In this document: piece after piece, positions 23,340 through 31,695 of the stretch
Layout: the number at the start of each line of letters is the position of its first letter
How positions within the stretch are numbered: position 1 is the first letter of the stretch
Assembly (NCBI RefSeq): GCF_002245895.1
Contig: NZ_NPJZ01000001.1
Location: 5,492,501-5,556,500, forward strand
Direction: 5' to 3'
Source: Rhodococcus sp. OK302
Lineage (GTDB): Bacteria > Actinomycetota > Actinomycetes > Mycobacteriales > Mycobacteriaceae
Length of the DNA stretch: 64,000 nucleotides
Program-made: the position numbers and the translations under genes
The notes under the pieces: generated by a model
Told to the model about the DNA's origin: nothing
Database searches by the model: none
The model's input: only the letters and a program-made list of their open reading frames with translations

Positions 23340-25874
23340 CTAGAGGTCGGCTATCGCCTCCAGCGGCTTTGTCTTGGCCGCTCGGTTTGCCGGCCACAAC
23401 GCAGCCAGCACACCGACAACACCGGAACCGATCAGCATCCCGACAACCTGACCCCACGGAATGGTGACCTCGCCCAACCCCTGATCCTTGAGCGTGCTCA
23501 CGAACGCCCATCCGAAGGCGATACCGAGAAGCACACCGACCGCAGCACCGTAGACGGCAATGAGAACGGATTCGAGGTAGATCGTCCGTCGCATCTGCCC
23601 GCGCTGCATACCCACTGCACGGAGCATTCCGATTTCTCGACGCCGTTCGACAACTGAGAGAGCCAGCGTGTTGATGATGCCCAGGATCGCGATGACCACT
23701 GCCAACGCGAGAAGCCCGTACAGAATGGCCAGCAGCGTATTGATCTGCTGCCCTTGGGTTCCCTTGAACTCTTCACGGTCCTGAACCTGAATGACCACAT
23801 ACTTTTCGGTGGCCGTCTCGAGTTCGCCGCGCAGCGCCGACAAATCAGTACCCGGCTTCGCCTTCACGAGAACTGCGAAGTCCGGCAAACTGTCTGCCGG
23901 CATCAATGTCCGGTACGCCTCATCCGAGACGATCCACGAGCCGATCAGTTGGTTGTCCTCGAACACTCCCGCAACAACAGCCGGGTATTGCTTGCCGTTC
24001 GACCCCGTCAAAGTCTGGGTCGAGCCGACTGTCCATCCCTTGTCCTTGGATGTGGTCTGGGAAACCATCATGTTGTTCCCGGACAGATCAGCGGTGCCCT
24101 CCACGATCTGGTAGTCGAGCACTCCGTCGATCGGGCCGTCCAGGGACGCTCCCTGCTCGTCCTCACCATTTACTTTCGCCCGAACTCCGTGGAGGGAGGT
24201 CGCACTCTGCACATCCGGGAGAGCCCGGACCGCGTCGGCCGCGCCGCGCGGAACACCGATCGCATTGGGACCGGACAGGATGTAATCCGCCGAGACACCC
24301 ACGTCGACAAGCGCATTGATGCTCGCCTTGGCTGACGAACCGAACACACCGATAACCGTGACCAGCATCAGGCCCAACGTCAGTGCAAATGCGGTGGCTG
24401 CGGTACGACGCGGATTGCGGACCGCATTGGTACGCGCCAACCGACCGACCGCGCCGAACGGTTTTGCGAACACCGCGCCGAGTACACCGACTACCGGCTG
24501 CGACAGCGCCGGAGCTCCGAGCAGGACGGCAATGATCAGCGCAAAAGCACCACCGCCGACGGTCAATGCGGCGCCCTCGCCGGTTCCCCGTGAACCGAGA
24601 ACCAACAGGACCGCACCGATGACGCCGAGAACGGCGCCGCTGATCGTGCGCACATGAAGCGAGTCACCGGTGGACGCGAACTCCTCGCGCATCGCCGCGA
24701 CGGGCGGAATCTTGGATGCCCGACGCGCCGGCGCATAGGCGCTGAGCGTCGTCACCACCACTCCGACAACCAACGCGACGACGACGGTCCGTGGGCTGAC
24801 CTGCAATGAGCCCTCCGGCAATCCCACGTCGAAGGCGTTGAGCAACCCGCGCAAACCGTAAGCCAGGGCGATGCCGGCAAGCAGACCGATGACACTGCCG
24901 ATCAGCCCGACAATGAGTGCCTCTGTGACCACCGATCGCCCGACCTGGGCCCGGCTCGCACCCACAGCGCGGAGCAGAGCAAGTTCACGCAATCGCTGAG
25001 CGACGATCATCGAGAACGTGTTGTAAATGATGAATGTGCCGACCAGCAATGCGATTGCACCGAATGCCAGCAGGAAATAGTTGATGAAACTGAGCGCCGT
25101 ATCAACCTGGGCTTTTGTCTCTTCTCGAACCTGATCACCGGTCTGCACCTTCAGATCCGGAAAAACCTGTTCGACCCGCTGCGCAAGGTCGGTCTGCGAA
25201 ACTCCGTTGCCGGCGACGTCGATGTAGTCGACATGCTGACCGTCGGTGAACAGTCCTCGAGCTTGTTCATCAGTGAACAAGGCGCCGATGTAACCGCCGG
25301 TGTCACTGCCCGAACTCGTGTAGATGCCGGAGAGCGTTACGTCGATGATTCCCCGCGACGGAACCAGGACTCGCGCTTGGTCCCCGACGGTCAAACTCGC
25401 CCGCTCGGCCGCACTCGCGTTCAACGCGATATCCCCGGTAGCCGTCGGCGGCCCGCCGGCCTTGTACGGATCCGGTGGCGTGATCGCCTTATCGGCCGGC
25501 AGGTACGACTGCCCGATACTCGGAGCGCCTCCCGTCTGCACCGCGCCGCCGTCGGCATTGATCAGAACAATCTGCCCGCTGACTGCAGGTGCAACCGCGC
25601 GGACCCCGTCGATCGCCGCGATCGCGTCGACGTCCGCAATCGGAACACCGCCGGCATTTCGCTCTTCCGTCGATACCCGAACGTCGACGCCCTGAGCGGT
25701 GTTCTCGAAAATCGAATCGAAAGTCTTCTGCAATGTATCTGTGAATACGAACGATCCGGCGACAAAAGCCGTACCCAGCACCACCGACAACACGGTGAGC
25801 GCCAATCGCACCTTGTGTGCCGCCAAATTGCGCATCGACACCTTGCGCATCGGCGAATTGGTTACCGAAGCCAT
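23340..25874 (-). CDS. ABC transporter permease, FtsX/MacB-like, two FtsX domains
   Basis: The 844-aa membrane protein has an N-terminal anchor followed by a MacB-like periplasmic-core domain (VLGTAFVAGSFVFTDTLQKTF, then an extracytoplasmic domain). FtsX transmembrane domains lie at about 265-390 (NTFSMIVAQRLRELALLRAVGASR) and 715-840 (LSVVERRREIGMLRAVGMQRGQ), with extra membrane segments between. It starts 4 nt after the ATPase gene, forming a two-gene operon. Such systems act mechanically on lipoproteins, peptides or the cell envelope; the cargo is not predictable. Confidence 0.9.
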   Translation of the reverse strand: MASVTNSPMRKVSMRNLAAHKVRLALTVLSVVLGTAFVAGSFVFTDTLQKTFDSIFENTAQGVDVRVSTEERNAGGVPIADVDAIAAIDGVRAVAPAVSGQIVLINADGGAVQTGGAPSIGQSYLPADKAITPPDPYKAGGPPTATGDIALNASAAERASLTVGDQARVLVPSRGIIDVTLSGIYTSSGSDTGGYIGALFTDEQARGLFTDGQHVDYIDVAGNGVSQTDLAQRVEQVFPDLKVQTGDQVREETKAQVDTALSFINYFLLAFGAIALLVGTFIIYNTFSMIVAQRLRELALLRAVGASRAQVGRSVVTEALIVGLIGSVIGLLAGIALAYGLRGLLNAFDVGLPEGSLQVSPRTVVVALVVGVVVTTLSAYAPARRASKIPPVAAMREEFASTGDSLHVRTISGAVLGVIGAVLLVLGSRGTGEGAALTVGGGAFALIIAVLLGAPALSQPVVGVLGAVFAKPFGAVGRLARTNAVRNPRRTAATAFALTLGLMLVTVIGVFGSSAKASINALVDVGVSADYILSGPNAIGVPRGAADAVRALPDVQSATSLHGVRAKVNGEDEQGASLDGPIDGVLDYQIVEGTADLSGNNMMVSQTTSKDKGWTVGSTQTLTGSNGKQYPAVVAGVFEDNQLIGSWIVSDEAYRTLMPADSLPDFAVLVKAKPGTDLSALRGELETATEKYVVIQVQDREEFKGTQGQQINTLLAILYGLLALAVVIAILGIINTLALSVVERRREIGMLRAVGMQRGQMRRTIYLESVLIAVYGAAVGVLLGIAFGWAFVSTLKDQGLGEVTIPWGQVVGMLIGSGVVGVLAALWPANRAAKTKPLEAIADL

Positions 25875-25878
25875 ATCG

Positions 25879-26652
25879 TCAAGCTCCGGCTTCTACTGTG
25901 ACTGCAACCTGCGGAGCATCCAGACGCTTCATCCGATCGAGAACGGAATCGGCCGTCGGCTCACGCAGTTCGTCGACGATCTTGCCGTCCGCCAGGAAAA
26001 CGACACGATCGGCATAAGCCGCCGCCCGCGGATCGTGCGTCACGATGACGACGGTCTGACCGAACTCGTCGACCGCTGACCGAAGAATCGACAGCACCTC
26101 ACCCGACGAACGCGAATCGAGGTTGCCCGTCGGCTCGTCCCCGAAGATGATCTCGGGCTGGCCTGCCAGTGCCCTCGCACACGCCACGCGTTGCTGCTGT
26201 CCGCCCGACAACTCGCCCGGTCGATGGTCCAACCGATCCTTCAAACCGAGCTTCGTGAGCACATTGTCCAGCCAGGCCGGATCGGCCTTTCGGCCGGCGA
26301 TATCGAGCGGCAACGTGATGTTCTCGAGAGCCGTCAATGTCGGTACCAGGTTGAATGCCTGAAAAACGAACCCGATGCGATCGCGTCGTAGTGCCGTCAT
26401 CTGCTTGTCCGACAACCCAGTCAACTCGGTGTCGCCGATCAGAACGGACCCCGAGCTGGCCGAGTCCAGACCCGCCAGGCAATGCATCAGCGTCGACTTT
26501 CCCGAACCTGACGGACCCATGATGGCCGTGAACTCACCACGCGCAAAATCTGCGGACACAGCACTGAGTGCGTGTACCTGGGTGTCCCCGGTGCCGTACG
26601 TCTTGGACAGGCCTACGGCGCGGGCCGCAATATCTTGGGCGTGCGAACTCAT
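25879..26652 (-). CDS. ABC transporter ATP-binding protein, LolD/MacB type
   Basis: The ~257-aa ATPase begins MSSHAQDIAARAVGLSKTYG and has Walker A GPSGSGKST, the Q-loop region FVFQAFNLVPTLTALENI, signature LSGGQQQR and Walker B IIFGDEPTGNLD. ATG 26652 is favoured because GAGGAAGG lies just upstream, inside the longer frame that begins at 26670. It is the first gene of the operon with the FtsX-type permease. It is divergent from the acyl-CoA ligase gene across about 250 bp. Confidence 0.92.
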   Translation of the reverse strand: MSSHAQDIAARAVGLSKTYGTGDTQVHALSAVSADFARGEFTAIMGPSGSGKSTLMHCLAGLDSASSGSVLIGDTELTGLSDKQMTALRRDRIGFVFQAFNLVPTLTALENITLPLDIAGRKADPAWLDNVLTKLGLKDRLDHRPGELSGGQQQRVACARALAGQPEIIFGDEPTGNLDSRSSGEVLSILRSAVDEFGQTVVIVTHDPRAAAYADRVVFLADGKIVDELREPTADSVLDRMKRLDAPQVAVTVEAGA

Positions 26653-26899
26653 GATCGCCTTCCTCTTCACTTCGGATTGATCCGGCGCCCAGTATGCGGG
26701 CGCCTACTGACACTGTTCCCATCTTGTCGTCTGCACGTCCTCGCCGCCATCGGGGACGACCCTGATATTCAGAGGCAGAAAGTCAGGGCCGCTTTGTCCG
26801 GACAGTCCGAGTCGACGGCCACCTTCCCCGGAAACCCGTATGCAGAGCGGCCACGACCACTAACCTTGTGACACCCGTCACATAATGAAAGGTGGTCAA

Positions 26900-28462
26900 A
26901 TGTCCGACGCCGCCACTGCAATCATCTTCGACCGACTCGAGCACTGGGCCGGCGTCAAACCCGAAGAACCGGCGATGGCCTTCCAGGGAACCGAATACAC
27001 GTGGGCCCAGTGGCATGACCGAATCCTGCGCATCGCCGGCGCACTCGAAGAAGTCGGTATCAGTGCCGGAGACACCGTCGCGTTTGTCGACAAGAATCAT
27101 CTCTCCTGCCTCGAAATCACCTACGCCGCTTCCCTGCTCGGCGCCGCCAACGCCGTCCCCAACTGGCGACTCTCCGGCGAGGAACTCGATTACGTACTCG
27201 CAGATTGCGGCGCCCGAATCCTCTTCGTCGGCAGCGAACTACTCCCCCAGGTCGTTGCGATGCGCGACCGCTTGACGGCCGTCGAATTGATCATCACCGT
27301 CGGAAGCGAGAACGACGAGTTCGAACCCTGGGTCGACGACGCCATTCCACTGGCAGCCCGGCCGATGGTCAGCACCGACAGCACCGCCCTCATTCTCTAC
27401 AGTTCCGGAACCACCGGACGCCCCAAGGGAGTTCAGCTCACCCACCGAAACCTGTTCGCGCACAGCACCGATATCCTCGAAATCCTGCCGGCACGGCCAG
27501 ACGATCACCTCCTGATCGCGATGCCACTGTTCCACGTCGGCGGAAGTTGCTACGCCATCATGGGAATTCACGCCGGCGGACGCTGCTACTTCACCCGCGA
27601 AGCCGACGGCCCCTCGATATTCGCAGGCCTCGCGGCCGGTGCCAACATCGCGTTCCTGGTTCCCCCCGTCATCGCCGGTGTCCTGGCGGCCGGCGATCAA
27701 GCCGTCGGCGCATTCCAAGCGTTGAAACGCATCACCTACGGCGCTGCGCCCATGCCCCTTCCGTTGTTACGCGCAGCACTCGCCGCCTGGCCCGACACCG
27801 AATTCATCCAGGTCTACGGCATGACCGAACTGGCCGGCGTCGTCACCGCCCTCATGCCCGACGTGCACCGTGACGAATCGCAAGTCGAACGCATGGCCTC
27901 AGCCGGCACTCCCATTCCCGGCGTCGAATTGCGCGTCGTCGATCCCGTCACCCTCGAAGACGTCGAAGCTGGGGCCACCGGAGAACTCTGGTGGCGGTCG
28001 GAGCAGTGCACACCGGGATACCTGAACAAGCCCGAGGCCACTGCCGAAGCAATCACGCCCGACGGCTGGCTGCGCAGCGGGGACATGGGCCGAGCAGATT
28101 CAGAAGGGTTCGTCTTCATCGAGGACCGACTCAAGGACATGATCATCACCGGCGGCGAAAACGTCTACTCACCTGAAATTGAACGAGTCCTCGTCGAACA
28201 CCCGATGATCGCCGAAGTCGCCGTCATCGGCGTCCCCGACGACCGCTGGGGTGAGACCGTCAAGGCCGTCGTCGTCCTCACCCCGGACGCACAGATCACC
28301 GACACCGAACTGATTACCTACACACATGGACGGCTCGCAAAGTTCAAGTGCCCGACCAGCATCGACGTCGTCGAAATCCTTCCACGTAACCCAACCGGAA
28401 AGATACTCAAGCGGAACCTCCGCAAGCCCTACTGGGACAACCGCGAAAACAAGTTGGTCTGA
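26900..28462 (+). CDS. Acyl-CoA ligase / AMP-dependent synthetase (FadD-like)
   Basis: The 520-aa adenylate-forming enzyme activates a carboxylic acid with ATP and CoA. It contains LILYSSGTTGRPKGVQLTHRN (A3 loop), QVYGMTELAG (A5), GWLRSGDMGR (A7), DRLKDMIITGGENVYSPEIE (hinge) and the catalytic Lys in NPTGKILKRNLR (A10). ATG 26900 has GAAAGG 7 nt upstream, better than ATG 26885. The acid could be a fatty, aromatic or steroid-derived substrate; nearby acyl-CoA dehydrogenases make a catabolic role plausible. Confidence 0.9.
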   Translation: MSDAATAIIFDRLEHWAGVKPEEPAMAFQGTEYTWAQWHDRILRIAGALEEVGISAGDTVAFVDKNHLSCLEITYAASLLGAANAVPNWRLSGEELDYVLADCGARILFVGSELLPQVVAMRDRLTAVELIITVGSENDEFEPWVDDAIPLAARPMVSTDSTALILYSSGTTGRPKGVQLTHRNLFAHSTDILEILPARPDDHLLIAMPLFHVGGSCYAIMGIHAGGRCYFTREADGPSIFAGLAAGANIAFLVPPVIAGVLAAGDQAVGAFQALKRITYGAAPMPLPLLRAALAAWPDTEFIQVYGMTELAGVVTALMPDVHRDESQVERMASAGTPIPGVELRVVDPVTLEDVEAGATGELWWRSEQCTPGYLNKPEATAEAITPDGWLRSGDMGRADSEGFVFIEDRLKDMIITGGENVYSPEIERVLVEHPMIAEVAVIGVPDDRWGETVKAVVVLTPDAQITDTELITYTHGRLAKFKCPTSIDVVEILPRNPTGKILKRNLRKPYWDNRENKLV

Positions 28463-28484
28463 GTTCTCGTGCTGTAATGGGGCG

Positions 28485-28910
28485 GTGACTTCGCGCCGCC
28501 CCACTCGATTCGACCCGTCCGCCCTCACCCCGGCGTCTCCCTGCCCCTGCGGGAGCGGGAATCCGTTGGGCGAGTGCTGCGGCCGATACCTCTCCGGACA
28601 CGCCACCGCACCCACAGCCGAAACACTGATGCGTTCGCGATATACGGCTTTTGCCGTACTCGATGCCGAATATCTGCTGAGGACTTGGTATTCCGACCAC
28701 CGACCGTCGACGCTGGATCTGGACCCCGACCAGCACTGGACTCGGCTCGAGATCTTGGACACCGAACGCGGCAGCCTGTTCGATTCCGAAGGCATCGTAG
28801 AGTTCCGCGCCCACTACTCTTTCGGACGGGAACACGGAATTCTCCACGAGCGCAGCAGGTTCGAACGGATCGACGGCCAGTGGCTCTACGTCGACGGCGA
28901 TATCGGTTAG
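28485..28910 (+). CDS. YchJ-like SEC-C motif protein (UPF0225 type)
   Basis: The 141-aa product carries SPCPCGSGNPLGECCGRYLSG, a zinc-binding SEC-C-like motif at the N-terminus, followed by RSRYTAFAVLDAEYLLRTW and a C-terminal NTF2-like fold (FRAHYSFGREHGILHERSRFER). This order matches YchJ proteins, which have no firmly assigned function. GTG 28485 lies 22 nt after the ligase stop, so the two may be co-transcribed. The longer frame beginning at 28326 only reads through the ligase gene. Confidence 0.85.
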   Translation: MTSRRPTRFDPSALTPASPCPCGSGNPLGECCGRYLSGHATAPTAETLMRSRYTAFAVLDAEYLLRTWYSDHRPSTLDLDPDQHWTRLEILDTERGSLFDSEGIVEFRAHYSFGREHGILHERSRFERIDGQWLYVDGDIG

Positions 28911-28954
28911 GCAACTCCGAGCACCGCGCTCACCGCGCCGCCTGTCGCGAGCCC

Positions 28955-28960
28955 TACGAT
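28955..28960 (+). promoter_or_regulatory. Leaderless-type -10 element for the AMIN-like lipoprotein gene
   Basis: TACGAT ends 6 nt before ATG 28967, and no ribosome-binding site is visible. Confidence 0.45.
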
Positions 28961-28966
28961 CGATGT

Positions 28967-29557
28967 ATGACAACGAACCGGACGAGATCATTTGCCGCCA
29001 TCGCTGCCATCGCAGTAGGTGTAAGCCTTACCGCATGCTCGCAGGAAACCGTCGCGACACCGACCGCAGCGACATCCTCGGCCTCCCCGACCACCAGTTC
29101 GGGCGCCACGCCAGAACCTGCTCCGACGGACAGTTCGGACAAAACCTCGGCAGCAGTGTCCGAATCAAGGCTGACTGTCACTGATGTCCGGATCGGCGCA
29201 CACGAGAACTTCGACCGTGTCGTGTACGAAATGGGCGGTACCGGAACGCCCGGATGGCGCGTCAAGTACGTCGACTCAGCAGTTCAGGACGGTAGCGGCA
29301 AGCCCATGAACGTCGCGGGCGGCGCAATTATCCAGGTACTGATCGACGGATCCGCCTACCCGTTCGACAGTGGCGTGGAGCAGTACTCCGGACCCAACCC
29401 CGTTCCCGGAGCTGCCGGTGGCGTCGTCACCGAGGTCAACGGATCCTCGGTATTCGAAGGCGTAACCCAGTCGTTCATCGGCGTCACCGAGAAGCGTCCC
29501 TTCTCCGTGACAACACTGTCCGACCCTGTCCGAGTCGTGGTCGACGTAGCCCGGTAA
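28967..29557 (+). CDS. AMIN-like domain lipoprotein
   Basis: The 196-aa protein has a lipoprotein signal peptide with the lipobox LTAC (VGVSLTACSQE), then a Thr/Ser/Ala/Pro-rich linker. The C-terminal domain (TVTDVRIGAHENFDRVVYEMGG to SDPVRVVVDVAR) matches the AMIN-like fold found in actinobacterial secreted proteins. AMIN-type domains often bind cell-wall material, so an envelope role is likely but unproven. The start is set by MTTNRTRS directly before the hydrophobic core and by the leaderless-type -10. Confidence 0.85.
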   Translation: MTTNRTRSFAAIAAIAVGVSLTACSQETVATPTAATSSASPTTSSGATPEPAPTDSSDKTSAAVSESRLTVTDVRIGAHENFDRVVYEMGGTGTPGWRVKYVDSAVQDGSGKPMNVAGGAIIQVLIDGSAYPFDSGVEQYSGPNPVPGAAGGVVTEVNGSSVFEGVTQSFIGVTEKRPFSVTTLSDPVRVVVDVAR

Positions 29558-29566
29558 CCCACCGAC

Positions 29567-29597
29567 TTGACCTCAAGCGCGCTTGAGGTTTTACCTT
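29567..29597 (+). promoter_or_regulatory. SoxR/MerR-type promoter: palindrome inside a 19-bp spacer
   Basis: A -35 hexamer TTGACC (29567-29572) and a -10 TACCTT (29592-29597) are 19 bp apart, the over-long spacing typical of MerR-family promoters. The 20-bp perfect palindrome ACCTCAAGCGCGCTTGAGGT (29570-29589) fills the spacer. Its outer arms CCTCAA/TTGAGG equal those of the SoxR box. It would drive the ABC exporter gene starting at 29653. Confidence 0.7.
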
Positions 29598-29599
29598 CA

Positions 29600-29638
29600 T
29601 GTCGTACCGACAACGTAACGTTCGGTGCCGGTACGACA
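29600..29638 (+). promoter_or_regulatory. Inverted repeat over the transcription start / 5' leader of the ABC exporter gene
   Basis: Arms TGTCGTACCG (29600-29609) and CGGTACGACA (29629-29638) are perfect and enclose a smaller palindrome AACGTAACGTT (29612-29622). It could be a second operator or a 5'-leader hairpin. Confidence 0.5.
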
Positions 29639-29652
29639 CGAAGGACGCCGAC

Positions 29653-31548
29653 ATGAGTATGGAATTAACCGCGCGGAACGCGATGTACAACGCGATGCAC
29701 GGGCAGGAAGACAGACGGCCGTTCTCCAAGAAGGCGCTCAAGCGTATCGCGACATTCGCGGTCCCCCAGAAGCGCAACCTGAGTTGGTTTCTCGTACTCA
29801 GCGTGGTTACCGCCGCACTGGCCGTCGCCACCCCGGTGCTGGCCGGCGACGTGGTCAACGCGATCGTGGGTGGCGACGCCGTCAGCGTTGTCGTGACCCT
29901 GGCCGGGCTGATCGCACTGGTGGCTCTGCTCGAAGCAGCTCTCGGGCTGCTGACGCGATGGCTCTCCGCAAGTATCGGTGAAGACCTGATCCTCCATCTG
30001 CGGACCGCAGTGTTCGACCACGTCCAGAAGATGCCCATCGCATTCTTCACCCGGACTCGTACGGGCGCACTCGTCAGCCGACTCAACAACGATGTGATCG
30101 GTGCGCAGCGCGCGTTCAGCAATACGCTGTCCGGCGTGGTCAGTAACTTGGTCACCTTGGTGATCACGCTTGTTGTCATGCTCGGAATTTCTTGGCAGAT
30201 CACTCTGCTGGCCCTGCTGTTGCTACCGATATTCGTGATCCCGGCCAGGCGCATGGGCGCAAGACTCGCGGCTCTCAGTCGTGAAGCCGCCAATCACAAT
30301 TCGGCCATGAGCACTCAGATGACGGAACGCTTCTCGGCGCCGGGTGCAACTCTGGTCAAACTCTTCGGCCGTCCGACGCAGGAATCCACCGAGTTCGCGG
30401 TCCGAGCCCGACGGGTCCGTAACATCGGCGTCCGTACCGCAATGCTGCAGTCCGTCTTTGTCACCGCGCTGACGCTTGTCTCGGCACTGGCCCTTGCACT
30501 CGTCTACGGCCTCGGCGGCTACTACGCATTGCGCGGGCAGTTGGATGCCGGCGCCGTTGTCTCGATGGCATTACTACTCACTCGGCTGTACTCACCCCTG
30601 ACCGCACTCGCCAGTGCACGCATGGACGTCATGAGCGCCCTCGTCAGTTTCGAGCGTGTCTTCGAAGTTCTCGACCTGGCACCACTCATCACCGAAAAAC
30701 CTGATGCGGGTGTCGTTCCCGACGGACCGGTATCCGTCGAATTCAAGAACGTGAAATTTGCCTACCCGTCCGCGGACAAGGTCTCTCTCGCCTCACTCGA
30801 GGAAGTAGCGATCCTCGACAACCGTGGAGGCGAGGACGTTCTCCACGAACTGTCATTCCGCACCGAAGCCGGTCAGATGGTGGCGCTCGTCGGCACATCC
30901 GGCGCCGGAAAGTCGACTATCGCTCAGATGATTCCGCGCCTCTACGACGTCGATTCCGGTTCTGTCGAACTCGGTGGGGTCGACGTCCGCGATCTGACCA
31001 CCGATTCCATTCGGGAAACCGTCGGCATGGTCACCCAGGACGGGCACCTGTTCCACGAAAGTCTGCGATCCAACCTGCTGCTCGCCCGCCCCAGTGCCAC
31101 GGAGGAAGAGTTGAGCGAGGTGTTGGAGCGGGCAAGGCTCACCAGCCTCGTTGCGTCCTTACCCGACGGACTCGAAACCGTTGTCGGCGAACGCGGATAC
31201 CGGTTGTCCGGCGGTGAGCGTCAACGTCTGACCATTGCTCGGTTGCTCTTGGCTCAGCCGAGAGTCGTCATCCTCGACGAAGCCACCGCCCACCTGGACT
31301 CGACATCCGAGGCTGCAGTTCAGGAAGCCCTGGGCGAAGCTCTTGCCGGGCGCACCGCAGTCGTGATCGCGCACCGACTCTCCACCATCCGCGCCGCCGA
31401 CCTGATTCTGGTCGTCGAAGCCGGACGGATCATCGAGCGCGGTACTCACACCGAACTTCTCGCCCACAGCGGTCGGTACGCCGAGCTGTACCGCACTCAA
31501 TTCGATACCGGCAGTAAGCAATCCGATCTCGAACCGAGCGTCGTCTGA
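29653..31548 (+). CDS. ABC exporter half-transporter (TMD-NBD), multidrug type
   Basis: The 631-aa product has six predicted membrane segments (about 45-340, e.g. FLVLSVVTAALAVATPVLAG) followed by an ATPase domain with Walker A GTSGAGKST, Q-loop VTQDGHLFHESL, signature LSGGERQR and Walker B VVILDEATAHLD. The canonical Glu after Walker B indicates an active homodimer. ATG 29653 has AAGGA 7 nt upstream; the frame extends to 29599, but that stretch overlaps the promoter and inverted repeat. Expression is probably controlled by a SoxR-like activator, suggesting export of redox-active or toxic compounds (inference). Confidence 0.9.
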   Translation: MSMELTARNAMYNAMHGQEDRRPFSKKALKRIATFAVPQKRNLSWFLVLSVVTAALAVATPVLAGDVVNAIVGGDAVSVVVTLAGLIALVALLEAALGLLTRWLSASIGEDLILHLRTAVFDHVQKMPIAFFTRTRTGALVSRLNNDVIGAQRAFSNTLSGVVSNLVTLVITLVVMLGISWQITLLALLLLPIFVIPARRMGARLAALSREAANHNSAMSTQMTERFSAPGATLVKLFGRPTQESTEFAVRARRVRNIGVRTAMLQSVFVTALTLVSALALALVYGLGGYYALRGQLDAGAVVSMALLLTRLYSPLTALASARMDVMSALVSFERVFEVLDLAPLITEKPDAGVVPDGPVSVEFKNVKFAYPSADKVSLASLEEVAILDNRGGEDVLHELSFRTEAGQMVALVGTSGAGKSTIAQMIPRLYDVDSGSVELGGVDVRDLTTDSIRETVGMVTQDGHLFHESLRSNLLLARPSATEEELSEVLERARLTSLVASLPDGLETVVGERGYRLSGGERQRLTIARLLLAQPRVVILDEATAHLDSTSEAAVQEALGEALAGRTAVVIAHRLSTIRAADLILVVEAGRIIERGTHTELLAHSGRYAELYRTQFDTGSKQSDLEPSVV

Positions 31549-31581
31549 CCGTCAAGCTGACGAACAGGCACTGACAAACAA

Positions 31582-31619
31582 AACAGGCGCTGCCCTCCGA
31601 CTGGAGAGCAGCGCCTGTT
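31582..31619. terminator. Strong hairpin terminator between the ABC exporter and DEAD-box genes
   Basis: AACAGGCGCTGC (31582-31593) pairs with GCAGCGCCTGTT (31608-31619), and CTCC/GGAG extends the stem inward. It serves the convergent ABC exporter and RNA helicase genes. Its right arm overlaps the first copy of the 28-bp tandem repeat. Confidence 0.8.
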
Positions 31620-31695
31620 CAGTGAAAAAGATCAGTCTTCGCCTGTTCAGTGAAAAAGATCAGTCTTCGCCTGTTCAGTGAAAAAGATCAGTCTT
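31612..31695. repeat. Three tandem copies of a 28-bp unit spanning the DEAD-box stop codon
   Basis: Identical units occupy 31612-31639, 31640-31667 and 31668-31695. The unit includes part of the terminator arm (CGCCTGTTC), the TGA stop (31688-31690, minus strand) and the last codon of the helicase gene. Confidence 0.95.

Noticed and set aside
31612..31695. Three 28-bp repeats considered as a CRISPR array
   Set aside because: The copies are directly adjacent with no spacers, span a stop codon and have no cas genes nearby.
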